From Devosia sp. (GTDB lineage: Bacteria > Pseudomonadota > Alphaproteobacteria > Rhizobiales > Devosiaceae): a stretch of DNA of 64,000 nucleotides. The notes beneath the pieces are model-generated. The model ran no database searches and had not been told where the DNA came from. It worked only from the letters and a program-made list of their open reading frames with translations. A program made the translations under genes and the position numbers. Below are positions 27,872 through 37,967 of this stretch, piece after piece (the first letter of the stretch is position 1; the number at the start of each line of letters is the position of its first letter). The stretch spans positions 62,001 through 126,000 of the forward strand of contig NZ_JAFKHE010000018.1 in the NCBI RefSeq assembly GCF_017307495.1. The letters are read 5' to 3'.

Positions 27872-28615
27872 ATGACCTCCCCTACCCTCGCGGGCAAGAT
27901 CGTTCTCGTCACCGGCGCGTCGCGCGGCATCGGCTACCAGGCTGCCCTCGAGGCCGGGCGCCGAGGGGCGCATGTGATTGCGGTGGCGCGCACGGTGGGC
28001 GGCCTCGAGGAGCTCGACGACGAGATCCAGGCGGCCGGCGGATCGACCACGCTGGTGCCGGCGGACCTGCGCGAGTTCGACAGCATCGACCGGCTCGGCC
28101 GCGCCATCTTCGAGCGCTGGGGCAAGCTCGACGCGCTGGTCGGCAACGCCGGTATGCTCAACACGGTTTCGCCGCTCGCCCATGTCGACCCCAAGGAGTT
28201 CGACCAGGTCTTCGCGCTCAACGTCACGGCGAACTACCGGCTGATCCGGTCGCTCGACCTGCTGCTCAGGCAGTCCGACGCCGGGCGAGCCCTGTTCCTG
28301 TCCTCGGGCGTGGTGAACCGCGCGCAGGCCTACTGGGGGCCGTACACGGCGACCAAGGCGGCGCTCGAGGCGCTGGTGAAGGTCTATGCCGAGGAGATGA
28401 AGTCCACCCGGGTGCGGGTCAACCTGCTCAACCCCGGCCCGCTGCGCACCGCGCTGCGCGCCAAGGGCTGGCCGGGCGAGGATGCCGAGACGCTGCAGCG
28501 CCCGGGCGTCGTCGCTCCCGACATCATCCGCATGATCTCGCCCGACTTCACCGAGACCGGCACCCTTTTCGACTTCCCGTCGGGCACGTCGAAGTCGCTC
28601 GTGGCAAAGGGCTGA
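27872..28615 (+). CDS. Short-chain dehydrogenase/reductase
   Basis: A 247-residue SDR of classical type. The cofactor motif is VTGASRGIGYQAA, followed by LVGNAGML (NAG), the catalytic Ser in FLSSGVV and Tyr-x3-Lys in YTATKAALEAL. An Arg after the first motif suggests NADP preference. An SDR following purF is a conserved feature in Rhizobiales. The substrate is unknown. Confidence 0.9.
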   Translation: MTSPTLAGKIVLVTGASRGIGYQAALEAGRRGAHVIAVARTVGGLEELDDEIQAAGGSTTLVPADLREFDSIDRLGRAIFERWGKLDALVGNAGMLNTVSPLAHVDPKEFDQVFALNVTANYRLIRSLDLLLRQSDAGRALFLSSGVVNRAQAYWGPYTATKAALEALVKVYAEEMKSTRVRVNLLNPGPLRTALRAKGWPGEDAETLQRPGVVAPDIIRMISPDFTETGTLFDFPSGTSKSLVAKG

Positions 28616-28620
28616 CTGCT

Positions 28621-28712
28621 TCCCTCCCCTCGAGGGGAGGAATCAAGGGAGGGGTCGTCCGGTGATCGCGATCGACCCCCACCCCCAGCCCCTGCCTCAA
28701 GGGGGAGGGGAG
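28621..28712. repeat. Palindromic repeat, family 2
   Basis: CCCTCCCCTCGAGGGGAGGA, then a linker with CGACCCCCACCCCCAGCCCC and the second stem half AAGGGGGAGGGG. It fills the whole gap between the convergent SDR and CBS-protein genes. Confidence 0.78.
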
Positions 28713-28717
28713 CGGAC

Positions 28718-30022
28718 CTACCCCAGCCGCGTCACCAGCACCTTGTCGATGCGCCGGCCGTCGAGGTCCATGACCTCGAAGCGCCACTGGCCGCGCTCGA
28801 ACACCTCGCCGACCTGCGGCAGGTGGTTCAGCTCGGATAGCACGTAGCCGGCGACCGTCTCGAACTTGGCGTCCTTGGGCACCGGCACGCCGATATGGGC
28901 CTGGAACTCGTCGGCCTGCATCCACCCGGAGACGAGGAAGGAGCCGTCCTCGCGCGTGACATAGGCCTTCTCGTCGCCCTCTTCTTCCTGGAAGGCGCCG
29001 GTGATGGCCTCGAGAATGTCGCCGGGGGTGACGATCCCCTCGAAGTGGCCGTACTCGTCGAAGACCAGCGCCATGTGCACCAGCGAGCCGCGGATGGCCT
29101 TGAGCACGTCGAGCGCGCTCGAGCGGTCCATGACCACCGGCGCCTGCTTCACCAGCGAGCGCACGTCCAGAGGCACCTCGGCGAGCACGTTCTGCACCAG
29201 GTCCTTGCGCACGATCACGCCGACGATCGAATCCACCGGTCCGTCCTGTACCGGCAGCACGGAGTGGCGGGTCGTCCGCAGCTTCTCGATCATTTCCTCG
29301 CGCGTCTCGCTCAGGTCGATCAGTTCGACGTCGAGGCGCGGCGTCATCAGGCCACGGGCCGATCGGTCGGCCAGCCGCATGACGCCCGAGATCATGTGGC
29401 GTTCCTCGGTCTCGAGCACGCCGGCGCTCTCGGCCTCGGCGATGATGGTCTTGACCTCCTCGTCGGTGACCCTCTCCTCGGCCTCCCCGCCCTGTCCGAG
29501 CAGGCGCAGCACCAGCCGGCCGGAGACGTCGAGCAACCAGACGAGCGGGGCGGCGATCGAGGCGATGAACGCCATCAGCGGGGCGACGCGGGCGGCAACG
29601 CCCTCGGCATCGCGCAGCGCGATCTGCTTGGGCACCAGCTCGCCGATGATCAGCGACAGGTAGGTAATGATGATCACGACGATGCCGACGCCCAGCGGCA
29701 GCGCGACGGACGAATCGATGCCCGCGCCGGCAAGCGTCGTGCCCAGCCGTTCGCCCAGGGTGGCGCCCGAGAAGGCGCCCGACAGCACGCCGACAAGGGT
29801 GATGCCGATCTGCACGGAGGAGAGGAACTTGCCGGGGTCCTCCTGCAGCTTGAGGGCCATGGTGGCGCCGCGGCGCCCCTCGGCCGCGAGCACCTTGAGG
29901 CGCGCCGGCCGGGAGGACACGACGGCGAGTTCGCTCATTGCAAGCAGGCCGTTGACGAGGGTCAGGACGGCGACGATCAGGATTTCGAGAAACAATTCAG
30001 TATCAGGGTTGCGGCCCCGCAC
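28718..30022 (-). CDS. CNNM/CorC-type membrane protein with CBS domains
   Basis: Hemolysin-C-like/CNNM family protein, linked to Mg or Co handling in relatives. It has 434 residues: an N-terminal DUF21 membrane domain with four helices (about 10-160; NGLLAMSELAVVSS and SLIIGELVPKQIAL are the signature segments), two CBS domains (MTPRLDVELIDLSETREEM and the stretch ending FDEYGHFEGIVTPGDILEAI), and a C-terminal transporter-associated CorC_HlyC domain (DGSFLVSGWMQADEF). It is monocistronic, between two family 2 repeats. Confidence 0.9.
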   Translation of the reverse strand: MRGRNPDTELFLEILIVAVLTLVNGLLAMSELAVVSSRPARLKVLAAEGRRGATMALKLQEDPGKFLSSVQIGITLVGVLSGAFSGATLGERLGTTLAGAGIDSSVALPLGVGIVVIIITYLSLIIGELVPKQIALRDAEGVAARVAPLMAFIASIAAPLVWLLDVSGRLVLRLLGQGGEAEERVTDEEVKTIIAEAESAGVLETEERHMISGVMRLADRSARGLMTPRLDVELIDLSETREEMIEKLRTTRHSVLPVQDGPVDSIVGVIVRKDLVQNVLAEVPLDVRSLVKQAPVVMDRSSALDVLKAIRGSLVHMALVFDEYGHFEGIVTPGDILEAITGAFQEEEGDEKAYVTREDGSFLVSGWMQADEFQAHIGVPVPKDAKFETVAGYVLSELNHLPQVGEVFERGQWRFEVMDLDGRRIDKVLVTRLG

Positions 30023-30147
30023 TCAGCATCGGGTCGCTTGGGAGGCGGCGAGTATAGCGGGGATGGTCCGCCGCGCAATGCGCCTTGACCCGCCTTCGAG
30101 TACCGGCAGCTCCGCATCCCAGGGTGATGACCATGACCGGGATGCCA

Positions 30148-30250
30148 CCTGCTCCCCTCCCCCTTGAGGGGAGGGGCTGGGGGTGGGGGTCCATCGGCGA
30201 TCACCGCACCACCCCCTCCCTCGATCCCTCCCCTCAAGGGGGAGGGAGGC
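30148..30250. repeat. Palindromic repeat, family 2
   Basis: CCCTCCCCCTTGAGGGGAGG and TCCCTCCCCTCAAGGGGGAG form a large inverted repeat around GGGGGTGGGGGTCCATCGGC. The 30023-30344 gap upstream of the CBS protein and downstream of der contains this element and no gene. Confidence 0.82.
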
Positions 30251-30344
30251 GCACCTGCGCGAGGTCCATTGCGTCGCGAATGACCGCGTCCTCAGCCCGA
30301 GGCTGACTTGATCTGCCCACTGCCCCTGCGTGAGACCGGCGGGG

Positions 30345-31778
30345 CTACTTCTCGGACTTGTCGAACGGGTTCTTGCCACCGCGCAGCCACAGCCGGATCG
30401 GTGTGCCCGGCATGTCGAAGGCGTCGCGCAAGCCGTTCACCAGGTAGCGCTGGTAGGCGTTGGGAACGGCTTCGGGGCGCGAGCAGAACAGGATGAAGCT
30501 CGGCGGCCTGATCTTGGCCTGGGTCATGTAGCGCAGCTTCAGGCGTCGGCCCGAAACGGCCGGCGGCGGGTGACTTTCGGTCATACCGCTGAGCCAGCGG
30601 TTGAGCCGCGCGGTCGAGACGTGGCTGTTCCAGCGCGCCTCGATGGCGAAGATGGCCTGCATCAGCTTGTCGATGTTGCGGCCCTGCAGCCCGGAAACGG
30701 TGACCAGCGGGATGCCCTTGAGCTGCGGCAGGTAGCGCTCGCATTGCTCGCGCAGCTCGGCGAGCTTGGCGTTCTTGTCCTCGATCGTATCCCACTTGTT
30801 GACCGCAATGACCATCGCGCGGCCCTCGCGCTCGACGAGATCGGCCAGCGCCAGGTCCTGCTTTTCGAACGGGATCTGCGCATCGAGCAGCAGCACCACC
30901 ACCTCGGCGTACTGGATCGAGCGCAGCGAGTCGCTGACGGCAAGCTTTTCGAGCTTCTGTTCGATGCGCGACTTGCGGCGCATGCCGGCGGTATCGACGA
31001 GGTTGATGACACGGCCGCCGTATTCCCACGGCACGAGGATCGAATCGCGGGTGATGCCGGCCTCGGGGCCGGTCAGCAGGCGCTCTTCGCCGACCATGCG
31101 GTTGACCAGGGTCGACTTTCCGGCGTTGGGCCGGCCGATGATCGCGACGTTGAGGTGGCGCCGCGGATCCCAGCGCTTCGCCGGGCCTTCCTCGGTCGAA
31201 CCGTCGTCCACGGGCAGGTCGACATCGACCTCAGGCATCTGGTCGTCGGCCAGCGCCTCCTCTGCCGCGGCCTTCTCGGCGGCGGCGTCGACGGCCTTCG
31301 AGACGATGGCGTGGAGGTCGGCGAGGCCGAGTCCGTGTTCTGCCGACAGCGCCACCGGTTCGCCGAAGCCGAGGCTGTAGGCTTCCATCAGGCCGGGATC
31401 GGCGGCCTTGCCCTCGGCCTTGTTGCCGATCAGGTGCACGTCCTTGCCGGCGCGGCGCAGCACCTGGGCAAAGCGTTCGTCGAGCGGGGTGACGCCGGCC
31501 CTGGCGTCGATCATGAACAGGATGACGTCGGCGTCGCGGATGGCGAGCTCGGTCTGCTGGCGCATCCGGTCCTCGAGCGAGCCGTCGGTCTTGTCCTCGT
31601 AGCCGGCGGTGTCGAGCACCTTGAAGCGCAGGTCGCCGATGCGGCCCTCGGCCTCGCGACGATCACGGGTCACGCCCGGCGTGTCGTCGACGAGCGCGAT
31701 CTTGCGGCCAACCAGCCGGTTGAACAAGGTCGACTTGCCGACATTGGGGCGGCCAACAATGGCAACGGTAACCGTCAT
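30345..31778 (-). CDS. der: Der (EngA), ribosome-assembly GTPase
   Basis: Double-GTPase needed for 50S maturation. It has 477 residues. The first G domain starts [19 protein letters not shown] with GNKAEG as G4. The second is [19 protein letters not shown] with [11 protein letters not shown] and AVNKWD, followed by the KH-like C-terminal domain ([19 protein letters not shown]). An acidic/alanine-rich linker joins the two G domains. It follows the YfgM-like gene by 28 bases. Confidence 0.96.
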   Translation of the reverse strand: MTVTVAIVGRPNVGKSTLFNRLVGRKIALVDDTPGVTRDRREAEGRIGDLRFKVLDTAGYEDKTDGSLEDRMRQQTELAIRDADVILFMIDARAGVTPLDERFAQVLRRAGKDVHLIGNKAEGKAADPGLMEAYSLGFGEPVALSAEHGLGLADLHAIVSKAVDAAAEKAAAEEALADDQMPEVDVDLPVDDGSTEEGPAKRWDPRRHLNVAIIGRPNAGKSTLVNRMVGEERLLTGPEAGITRDSILVPWEYGGRVINLVDTAGMRRKSRIEQKLEKLAVSDSLRSIQYAEVVVLLLDAQIPFEKQDLALADLVEREGRAMVIAVNKWDTIEDKNAKLAELREQCERYLPQLKGIPLVTVSGLQGRNIDKLMQAIFAIEARWNSHVSTARLNRWLSGMTESHPPPAVSGRRLKLRYMTQAKIRPPSFILFCSRPEAVPNAYQRYLVNGLRDAFDMPGTPIRLWLRGGKNPFDKSEK

Positions 31779-31806
31779 CGAGACCCCAATGGGCAGGCGT
31801 GAAGCG

Positions 31807-32646
31807 TCAGTTCGCCGGCGCGGCCGGTGCGTTTGCGGCCGGTGCAGCGTCGGCAGGCGCGGCCGGAGCGGCGTCGGCGGGCGGCGTGGTGTCGAGCGCC
31901 GGCGCGTCGCCGACCGAGCTCGGGGCTGGCGCAGCGGTGGCCGGATCGACGATCACGGGCGTTTCGGCCGCAGCGGCGGCCGGCGGCGGCGCGACGCCGT
32001 CGGCAACCAGCTGCCCCAGATAGATGTTGAGGCGCGCGCGGGCGTCCTGCCCGGCGAGGGGATCGTTCACCGCGTCCTCGAAGCTCTGGCGCGCTCCTTC
32101 GAGGTCGCCGGCCTTGTACTTGGCGAGCCCAAGTGCCTCCCGCGCCGCGTTGCGGAACGTCGACGTAGCGCCGACGAGGCTGCCAACGCGCTGCTCGACC
32201 TGGGCCACGTCGCCGTTGTCGACCAGCAGGTTGCCGGCCAGCAGCAGGGCCAGCTCGCGCAGATACTTGTTGGTTTCCGAGGAGGAGAGCGCGTCATAGG
32301 CGGCGATCGCCTCGGTGGCCTTGCCGTCCTTGGCGAGCAGCGCGGCCTCGCGGAAGCGGGCGAGGGCCGGATAGCCGCCGTGGTTGGCCGCGATCACCTC
32401 GTCGAGTGCCTTCAAGGCCCCGGCGGTATCGGTGCCATCGGCGAGCTCGAGGGCACTGTAGAACTGGTCCGACGAACGGGCCGAGTTGGAGTTCTGCCAC
32501 CAGCTCCAGCCCTCGTTCACCGCCACGGCCAGCACGATGACCACGGCGGCGCCGATCACGTAGGGGCCGTAGGTCCGCCAGAGCTTGCGCACGCGGTCGC
32601 TGCGCAGTTCTTCGTCGATTTCGCGGATGATGTTTTCGTTGGACAT
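31807..32646 (-). CDS. YfgM-like TPR membrane protein
   Basis: A 279-residue protein resembling YfgM, an ancillary SecYEG-associated factor. A cytoplasmic start ([20 protein letters not shown]) leads into a single membrane helix ([19 protein letters not shown]) and periplasmic TPR-like helices (about 70-200). The last 60 residues are an Ala/Pro-rich tail. ATG 32646 is chosen; an open frame to 32898 overlaps the divergent gene and is not conserved. In many proteobacteria bamB lies between yfgM and der; here it is absent. Confidence 0.82.
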   Translation of the reverse strand: MSNENIIREIDEELRSDRVRKLWRTYGPYVIGAAVVIVLAVAVNEGWSWWQNSNSARSSDQFYSALELADGTDTAGALKALDEVIAANHGGYPALARFREAALLAKDGKATEAIAAYDALSSSETNKYLRELALLLAGNLLVDNGDVAQVEQRVGSLVGATSTFRNAAREALGLAKYKAGDLEGARQSFEDAVNDPLAGQDARARLNIYLGQLVADGVAPPPAAAAAETPVIVDPATAAPAPSSVGDAPALDTTPPADAAPAAPADAAPAANAPAAPAN

Positions 32647-32770
32647 GAAGCTCGGGCGCAAACGGGGGTCGAATTTGGGCGCAACATAGAGAGCCATGTG
32701 CATGAATGCAAACCCCCGCTCGACGGCGATTCCGCCAGCGGTGCGCCGGTGTTTCGCGCCACCGGCGCGC

Positions 32771-33526
32771 ATGGTAGAAATCGGCATCTCCGGAGGCAGC
32801 ACCATTCGCGCCCTGATCCTTGGCTTCGCCGCCGTTCTCAGCCTTGCCGCGGCCGCGCCCGCAGCGGCCGGTCGATTGATCGAACCGGCACTCCGCATCG
32901 CCGACGGGGGCTCGCAGGGCCCGCAGGTTGCCCTTACGCTCGATGCCTGCTCGGGGCTGGTGGATCACCGCATCCTCGACGAGTTGATCGCCGACGGCAT
33001 CCCCGCGACCATCTTCGTCACCGGACGCTGGCTGAAGGGCAATGCTGACGCGTTCCGGCTGATGCTGGCGCATCCGGAGCTGTTCGAGATCGAGGATCAC
33101 GGCGAAAACCACCTGCCGGCGGTGATCGGAACGGAGCGTCCGTACGGTCTCGAGCCGGCAGGTACGGCCGAAGCGGTGGCGAAGGAAGTGCTGAACGGCC
33201 GCGCCGACATCGCCCGCGCGGGCGGCGGAGAGGTGACGTGGTTCAGGGGCGCGACCGCGCTCTACAGTCCCGACGCCATCGAGTTGATCGCGTCGCTGGG
33301 CCTCAGGATCGCCGGGTTCTCGCTCAATGGCGACCTCGGCGCCAGCGTCGGCGAGAAGGCCGCCCTCGCCCGCATGCTCACCGCCCGGGACGGCGACGTG
33401 ATCATCGCGCACATCAACCAGCCCAAGCGGCCCGCCGGCGCCGGCGTGGCGGAAGGCATCCGGCAACTGAAGGCGCACGGCTTCCGCTTCGTGCGCCTGC
33501 GCGACGCCACAGTGTCAGGCGGCTAG
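32771..33526 (+). CDS. Secreted polysaccharide deacetylase
   Basis: NodB-fold carbohydrate esterase 4-like protein. Starting at ATG 32771 the product is 251 residues with a signal peptide (IRALILGFAAVLSLAAAAPAAA). The catalytic Asp is in VALTLDACSG, the metal His pair in EDHGENHLPA (H-x3-H), the Arg in VTWFRGATALYS and the C-terminal His in DVIIAHINQP. The second His-motif is variant relative to the classical H(S/T)xxH. An earlier ATG (32696) is possible. Likely substrates are peptidoglycan or an exported polysaccharide. It is divergent from the YfgM-like gene, 124 bases apart. Confidence 0.83.
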   Translation: MVEIGISGGSTIRALILGFAAVLSLAAAAPAAAGRLIEPALRIADGGSQGPQVALTLDACSGLVDHRILDELIADGIPATIFVTGRWLKGNADAFRLMLAHPELFEIEDHGENHLPAVIGTERPYGLEPAGTAEAVAKEVLNGRADIARAGGGEVTWFRGATALYSPDAIELIASLGLRIAGFSLNGDLGASVGEKAALARMLTARDGDVIIAHINQPKRPAGAGVAEGIRQLKAHGFRFVRLRDATVSGG

Positions 33527-33588
33527 GGTCCCGCCGCTACGCACGGCCTCGGTCGGCGCCGGCGGGTTCGCCCGAACGGGGCGACTCC

Positions 33589-34473
33589 TCAAATGGAGCG
33601 CCCAGCCTCCCCGCGAATGTCGCCGGAAAACGCCACCGGCCTCTTCCGGGCGAAGGCCGCCTGCCGGTTTCGCAGCGCCTGAGCGCACCAGGGCACGATA
33701 TCCGCGGCACCGAACGCCAGAATGTCGACCACCCGGCGCTGTCGGCGAGGCCGAGACAGCCGAGTGCCGGCGTTGTCGCTATGGGCCGGGCCATTGACCG
33801 GAACAGCTTTGCCTGTCGATGCCGGATCTGCCTTGTCGAGCTGGACGATCGGGCTGGGGTCGGCCTGCAGCACCGTGGTCCGCCACAGATTCGGGCCGAA
33901 ACGGCCGAACAGGAAGCGATCGACCGCCATGTCGAAGCGATCGACCGCCATGTCATTGACGACTGGCGACGCCAGCGCGGCCTCGGCGGCGGCGCGTGAG
34001 AGCAGATACCCGGCGGTGCCGCGATGGGTTGAGAGCAGTTCCCTGAGTTGCACCCCGTCAACCGCGAAACGGGGACGGCCGAGCCTTACGGCCTGTCGCC
34101 GGGTTTCGAGACGGATGAGGTCGGCCCCGACACGAGCCAGGAGACCCGGCGCCAGGAACGGCATGACCTCGGGGCTCAGGATAGCGTCATCTTCGAGAAC
34201 GAGGGCCTCATCGAGTTGCCGGTCCACCAGCGTTTGCCACAGGCGCTGGTGACTGAGGCCGCAGGCGAGGTCCCCGGTGCCCACCCTGTAGAAGTGCCCG
34301 GGGCGCTGCACGCGCGCGACGAGCGCTGCCGGCACCTCGGCAACGGTGACCGCCGATATGCGCTCAGCGGCGATCCCCAGTTGTTCGAACTGCCTCTCCA
34401 TGTGCGCGCGCCGATCGATGCGGGCATCGAGGTTGATGTAGAAGACTGGGATCATGCTCGAACGATTGGTCAT
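33589..34473 (-). CDS. Glycosyltransferase family 25
   Basis: GT25 enzyme, related to LPS-modifying galactosyltransferases. It has 294 residues. The opening IPVFYINLDARIDRRAHMERQ is the family signature, followed by GLSHQRLWQTLVD and the acidic nucleotide-sugar/metal motif LVLEDDAILS, then GTAGYLLSRAAAE. A 7-residue in-frame duplication (DMAVDRF twice, from a perfect 21-bp DNA repeat) sits at about residues 173-186. Its ATG overlaps the stop of the upstream pyruvyl-transferase gene (ATGA). The C-terminus is basic. It likely acts on LPS core or a surface glycan. Confidence 0.88.
   Translation of the reverse strand: MTNRSSMIPVFYINLDARIDRRAHMERQFEQLGIAAERISAVTVAEVPAALVARVQRPGHFYRVGTGDLACGLSHQRLWQTLVDRQLDEALVLEDDAILSPEVMPFLAPGLLARVGADLIRLETRRQAVRLGRPRFAVDGVQLRELLSTHRGTAGYLLSRAAAEAALASPVVNDMAVDRFDMAVDRFLFGRFGPNLWRTTVLQADPSPIVQLDKADPASTGKAVPVNGPAHSDNAGTRLSRPRRQRRVVDILAFGAADIVPWCAQALRNRQAAFARKRPVAFSGDIRGEAGRSI
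33913..33954. repeat. Perfect 21-bp tandem duplication inside the GT25 gene
   Basis: Two adjacent copies of GAAGCGATCGACCGCCATGT plus C, in frame, add seven residues. Slippage between the copies would keep the frame. Confidence 0.9.
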
Positions 34474-35492
34474 GGCGCGACAATGACATCGGCAGCATGG
34501 TCGATGGCAGCGCCAGAGAGGCGTTCAACCTGCTCCTGCGCCGCCGCAAGCGCGGATTGAATGTCGGAAGAGCCGATGCTGTCGACGGCCGCGTCAATGT
34601 CTGCCTGCGTGACGGTTGCCGCCTCAAAGGTCATTGGCCAGCCGACCCGGCGCAGCACGGCGGTGACCTTCGCTGTGCCCGGAATCTGGTCGATGGCGAT
34701 AACCGGGCGCCCCATCGCAAGCCCGAGGAGGGCGCCATGCATCCGCGTCGTCAGGATCAGGTCGGCGTCGGCGAAGCGTCCCGCAATTTGCTCCGGGCCT
34801 TGCCCGGGGGCCAGTTCGGTGTCGACGGCATGGACATCGAAGCCGTGGCGACGGATGGTTTCGGCGAACAGGCGCTCGGCCTTCTCGTGCTCAGACCGGC
34901 GGCCCGGCCCGTATTCCCCCTGCGCCCCACGGAGGCACAGGCCGACGCGTCGCGGCGGGTTGAGGCTCGGAGACGTGGCGGCCGCAATGCCGTGCGGCGC
35001 GAGGTCGAAATGCGACTCCGCTGCGCCGTCGCGCGCCACGATCGCATCAAACCGTTCGGTCATCCGACCTTCATTGGGCATGATGCTGACACCGACCGCG
35101 TACTTCCTGGCCCCGGGATGGACGGCAAGGAAATCCCTCAGGAAGCTCCTGTCGAGCAGGGGACCGCAGACGAAGATGATCCGTGAGATCGTCCGGCGCA
35201 GGGCGAAGACGTCATCGAGGTTCAGGTGGCCTTCGAGGCCGAGTTCCGGGTGAGAAAGGATGGCGTGGGCATGACCACGCGCAGCCAGCGCCTTGGATAG
35301 ATTGTCGACGGCATGCAGGTCACCTGCCGTGACCTTGCCGGCATAGCCCAGCGTCCCCCACCAGAGAATCACGGTGGGCGGCGCATCGATGGTTCGCTTC
35401 TGCAAGAGCCGCCGATACGGCGTCACGAAGGCCCTAGGTATGGCCACGACTTCCTCACGCTGGGCTTCACGGTTGAACAACCGCGCGTGCAT
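34470..35492 (-). CDS. Polysaccharide pyruvyl transferase family protein
   Basis: A 340-residue member of the family that ketal-links pyruvate to exopolysaccharide or cell-wall glycans. The N-terminal region has TVILWWGTLGYAGKVTAGDL in place of the usual G-x-G-N-x-G nucleotide loop. The C-terminal hallmark is LILTTRMHGALLGLAMGRP followed by VIAIDQ. It overlaps the GT25 gene by 4 bases, so the two form a translationally coupled pair, probably for decorating a surface polysaccharide. No wzx/wzy genes lie near. Some family members act as glycosyltransferases instead. Confidence 0.83.
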   Translation of the reverse strand: MHARLFNREAQREEVVAIPRAFVTPYRRLLQKRTIDAPPTVILWWGTLGYAGKVTAGDLHAVDNLSKALAARGHAHAILSHPELGLEGHLNLDDVFALRRTISRIIFVCGPLLDRSFLRDFLAVHPGARKYAVGVSIMPNEGRMTERFDAIVARDGAAESHFDLAPHGIAAATSPSLNPPRRVGLCLRGAQGEYGPGRRSEHEKAERLFAETIRRHGFDVHAVDTELAPGQGPEQIAGRFADADLILTTRMHGALLGLAMGRPVIAIDQIPGTAKVTAVLRRVGWPMTFEAATVTQADIDAAVDSIGSSDIQSALAAAQEQVERLSGAAIDHAADVIVAP

Positions 35493-35564
35493 AGCATGAC
35501 GACTGTCACCTGTCGCCGGGCCGGGAGGCCGATAGCGCAGGTGCCCCTGGCCGTCCCGCCCGCC

Positions 35565-37133
35565 CTATTCCCACTCGATCGTGCCGGGGGGCTTTGAGGT
35601 GACGTCGTAGACGACGCGGTTGATGCCGCGCACTTCGTTGATGATGCGGGTGGCGGCGCGGCCGAGGAAGTTCATGTCGTAGGGGAAGAAGTCCGCGGTC
35701 ATGCCGTCGACCGAGGTCACGGCGCGCAGGGCGCAGACGAACTCGTAGGTGCGGCCGTCACCCATCACGCCCACGGTCTGCACCGGCAGCAGCACGGCGA
35801 AGGCCTGCCAGATCTTGTCGTAGAGCCCGGCCTTCCTGATCTCGTCGAGATAGATCGCGTCGGCGCGGCGGAGGATGTCGAGCTTTTCGCGCGTCACCCC
35901 GCCCGGCAGGCGGATGGCGAGGCCGGGGCCCGGGAACGGGTGGCGGCCGACGAAGCGTTCGGGCAGGCCGAGCTCGCGGCCGAGCGCCCGGACTTCGTCC
36001 TTGAACAGCTCGCGCAGCGGCTCGACCAGCTGCATGTGCATGCGCTCGGGCAGGCCGCCGACATTGTGGTGCGACTTGATGGTAACCGAGGGGCCGCCCG
36101 AGAAGCTGACGCTCTCGATGACGTCCGGGTAGAGCGTGCCCTGGGCCAGGAACTGCGCGCCACCGATCTTCTTGGCCTCTTCCTCGAACACTTCGATGAA
36201 CAGCCGGCCGATGGTCTTGCGCTTGGTCTCGGGATCCGCTTCGCCCTCGAGCGCGCCGATGAACTTGTCGGCGGCGTCCACATGGACGAGCGGGATGTTG
36301 TAGTGATCGCGGAACATCGACACGACTTCGTCGGCCTCGTTCATGCGCATCAGGCCGTGGTCGACGAACACGCAGGTGAGCTGGTCGCCGATCGCCTCGT
36401 GGATGAGGATGGCCGCGACCGAGCTGTCGACGCCGCCCGAGAGGGCGCACAGCACCCTGCCCTTGCCGACCTGGGCGCGGATCTTCTCGATCGCGCGCTG
36501 GCGGTAGGCGTGCATGTTCCATTCGGACTTCAGCCCGACGATGTTGTGCACGAAGGCCTGCAGGAGCTTGCCGCCGTCGGGGGTGTGCACCACCTCGGGG
36601 TGGAACATGGTGGTGTAGTAGCGCTTGTCCTCGTTCACTGCGATGGCGAACGGGGCGTTCTCGGAGGTGCCCACCACCTTGAAGCCGGGCGGCAGCTCGG
36701 TGACGCGGTCGCCGTGGCTCATCCACACCGGGTAGCGCCCGCCGACCTGCCAGAAGCCCTCGAACAGCGGCGAGGCCTGCTTGATCTCGACGTCGGCGCG
36801 GCCGAACTCGCGGGCATGGCCGCCCTCGACCTTGCCGCCCTGCTGCAGCGCAAGGGTCTGCTGGCCGTAGCAGATGGCGAGGATGGGCACGCCGCTATCG
36901 AACACCTCTTGCGGCGCACGCGGGCTGCCCTCTTCGGTCACCGAGGCGGGGCCGCCAGAGAAGATGACGCCCTTCGGCTTCATCCGCGCAAAGGCCTCAC
37001 TGGCGCTCTGGAACGGATGGATCTCGCAGTAGACGCCGGTCTCGCGCAGGCGCCGCGCGATCAGCTGCGTCACCTGCGAGCCGAAATCGATGATGAGGAT
37101 GGATTCAGCGGGTACGGCAGCGATGTCTTGCAT
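35565..37133 (-). CDS. guaA: GuaA, GMP synthase (glutamine-hydrolysing)
   Basis: Converts XMP to GMP. The 522-residue product starting at ATG 37133 has the class I glutamine amidotransferase domain ([19 protein letters not shown], Cys in [11 protein letters not shown], His-x-Glu in MFHPEVVHT), the ATP pyrophosphatase P-loop [17 protein letters not shown], and the dimerisation domain ending PPGTIEWE. An ATG at 37157 is also in frame. It is monocistronic on the minus strand, next to the EPS pair. Confidence 0.96.
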   Translation of the reverse strand: MQDIAAVPAESILIIDFGSQVTQLIARRLRETGVYCEIHPFQSASEAFARMKPKGVIFSGGPASVTEEGSPRAPQEVFDSGVPILAICYGQQTLALQQGGKVEGGHAREFGRADVEIKQASPLFEGFWQVGGRYPVWMSHGDRVTELPPGFKVVGTSENAPFAIAVNEDKRYYTTMFHPEVVHTPDGGKLLQAFVHNIVGLKSEWNMHAYRQRAIEKIRAQVGKGRVLCALSGGVDSSVAAILIHEAIGDQLTCVFVDHGLMRMNEADEVVSMFRDHYNIPLVHVDAADKFIGALEGEADPETKRKTIGRLFIEVFEEEAKKIGGAQFLAQGTLYPDVIESVSFSGGPSVTIKSHHNVGGLPERMHMQLVEPLRELFKDEVRALGRELGLPERFVGRHPFPGPGLAIRLPGGVTREKLDILRRADAIYLDEIRKAGLYDKIWQAFAVLLPVQTVGVMGDGRTYEFVCALRAVTSVDGMTADFFPYDMNFLGRAATRIINEVRGINRVVYDVTSKPPGTIEWE

Positions 37134-37203
37134 GGGCCGGAAATAGAGCGCCCCCAAGGATTCCGCAAGCCTTACGCTGCCGGGGGACGCCCATGCCTCA
37201 CGG

Positions 37204-37908
37204 CTATGCCACCTGGCCGGCGGCCGCCGGGTCGTTGGCGCGGGTGAGCTTGCCGGCGAGATTGCGGTTGAGAGCCGATTCCAGCGTACGGCGGAGCTGG
37301 GCGTCGTTGCCGACGGCAGCCGTCAGCTGCGCCTGGTCGAACACCAGGGCGCGGGTCGGCTTGACCACGATCGCGGTCGCGGTCGCCGGCTTGCCGGAGA
37401 GAAAGCTCAGCTCCCCGATATAGTCGCCGGGGCCGCAGATGGCGACCAGGCGCTCGCCGTGCTCGACCTTGACGATGCCGTCGGCGATGTAGGTCAGCTG
37501 GGTGACCTTCGCCCCCTCATGGGTCAGGACCGTGCCGGGCTCGTAGCGCTCGAGCTCGGCGAGGTCGAGCAGGCGCTTGATGGCGCTGCGATCGACCGTA
37601 TCAGGCATGTTGTCCGCGAAGTGCTGGTGCTCCTCGTCGAAGCGGTGGTGGTGCTCGTAGTACCAGATGATCAGCAGCTGGACGACGTTGACGATGACGA
37701 AGATCGTCTCCCACAGCACGCTCACCGGATCGAGCACGAAGACCGCGCGATAGACGATCTTGGCCAGCCCCGAGGCCACGGCCAGCAGGCGCAGCGTCAC
37801 CATGCGGCGCATCAGCATGGAAACGATCAGCAGGAAATAGGTGAAGTGCCCGAACAGGATGACGGGATCGGTGAGCCCCCTGAGGAGCTGTTCGAGCATG
37901 GTGTCCAT
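37204..37908 (-). CDS. Popeye-like membrane protein with cyclic-nucleotide-binding domain
   Basis: About 234 residues. The N-terminus has three membrane segments ([36 protein letters not shown], and [20 protein letters not shown]), matching the architecture of Popeye-domain proteins, followed by a cyclic-nucleotide-binding beta-roll ([40 protein letters not shown]). In this roll the phosphate-binding cassette is close to the classic 'GE-x-x-x-L-x-x-x-P-R-x-A', but the Arg is replaced ([15 protein letters not shown]). There is no effector domain, so it may act as a membrane sensor or scaffold. The start could be 37908 or 37899. It lies 59 bases before the next cNMP-binding gene on the same strand. 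Confidence 0.75.
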   Translation of the reverse strand: MDTMLEQLLRGLTDPVILFGHFTYFLLIVSMLMRRMVTLRLLAVASGLAKIVYRAVFVLDPVSVLWETIFVIVNVVQLLIIWYYEHHHRFDEEHQHFADNMPDTVDRSAIKRLLDLAELERYEPGTVLTHEGAKVTQLTYIADGIVKVEHGERLVAICGPGDYIGELSFLSGKPATATAIVVKPTRALVFDQAQLTAAVGNDAQLRRTLESALNRNLAGKLTRANDPAAAGQVA

Positions 37909-37967
37909 TCTGACCGCAGCAGCTGGCGGCCCCGCCACCAAGGCGGGACCAGATAGATCGGCTGGCC

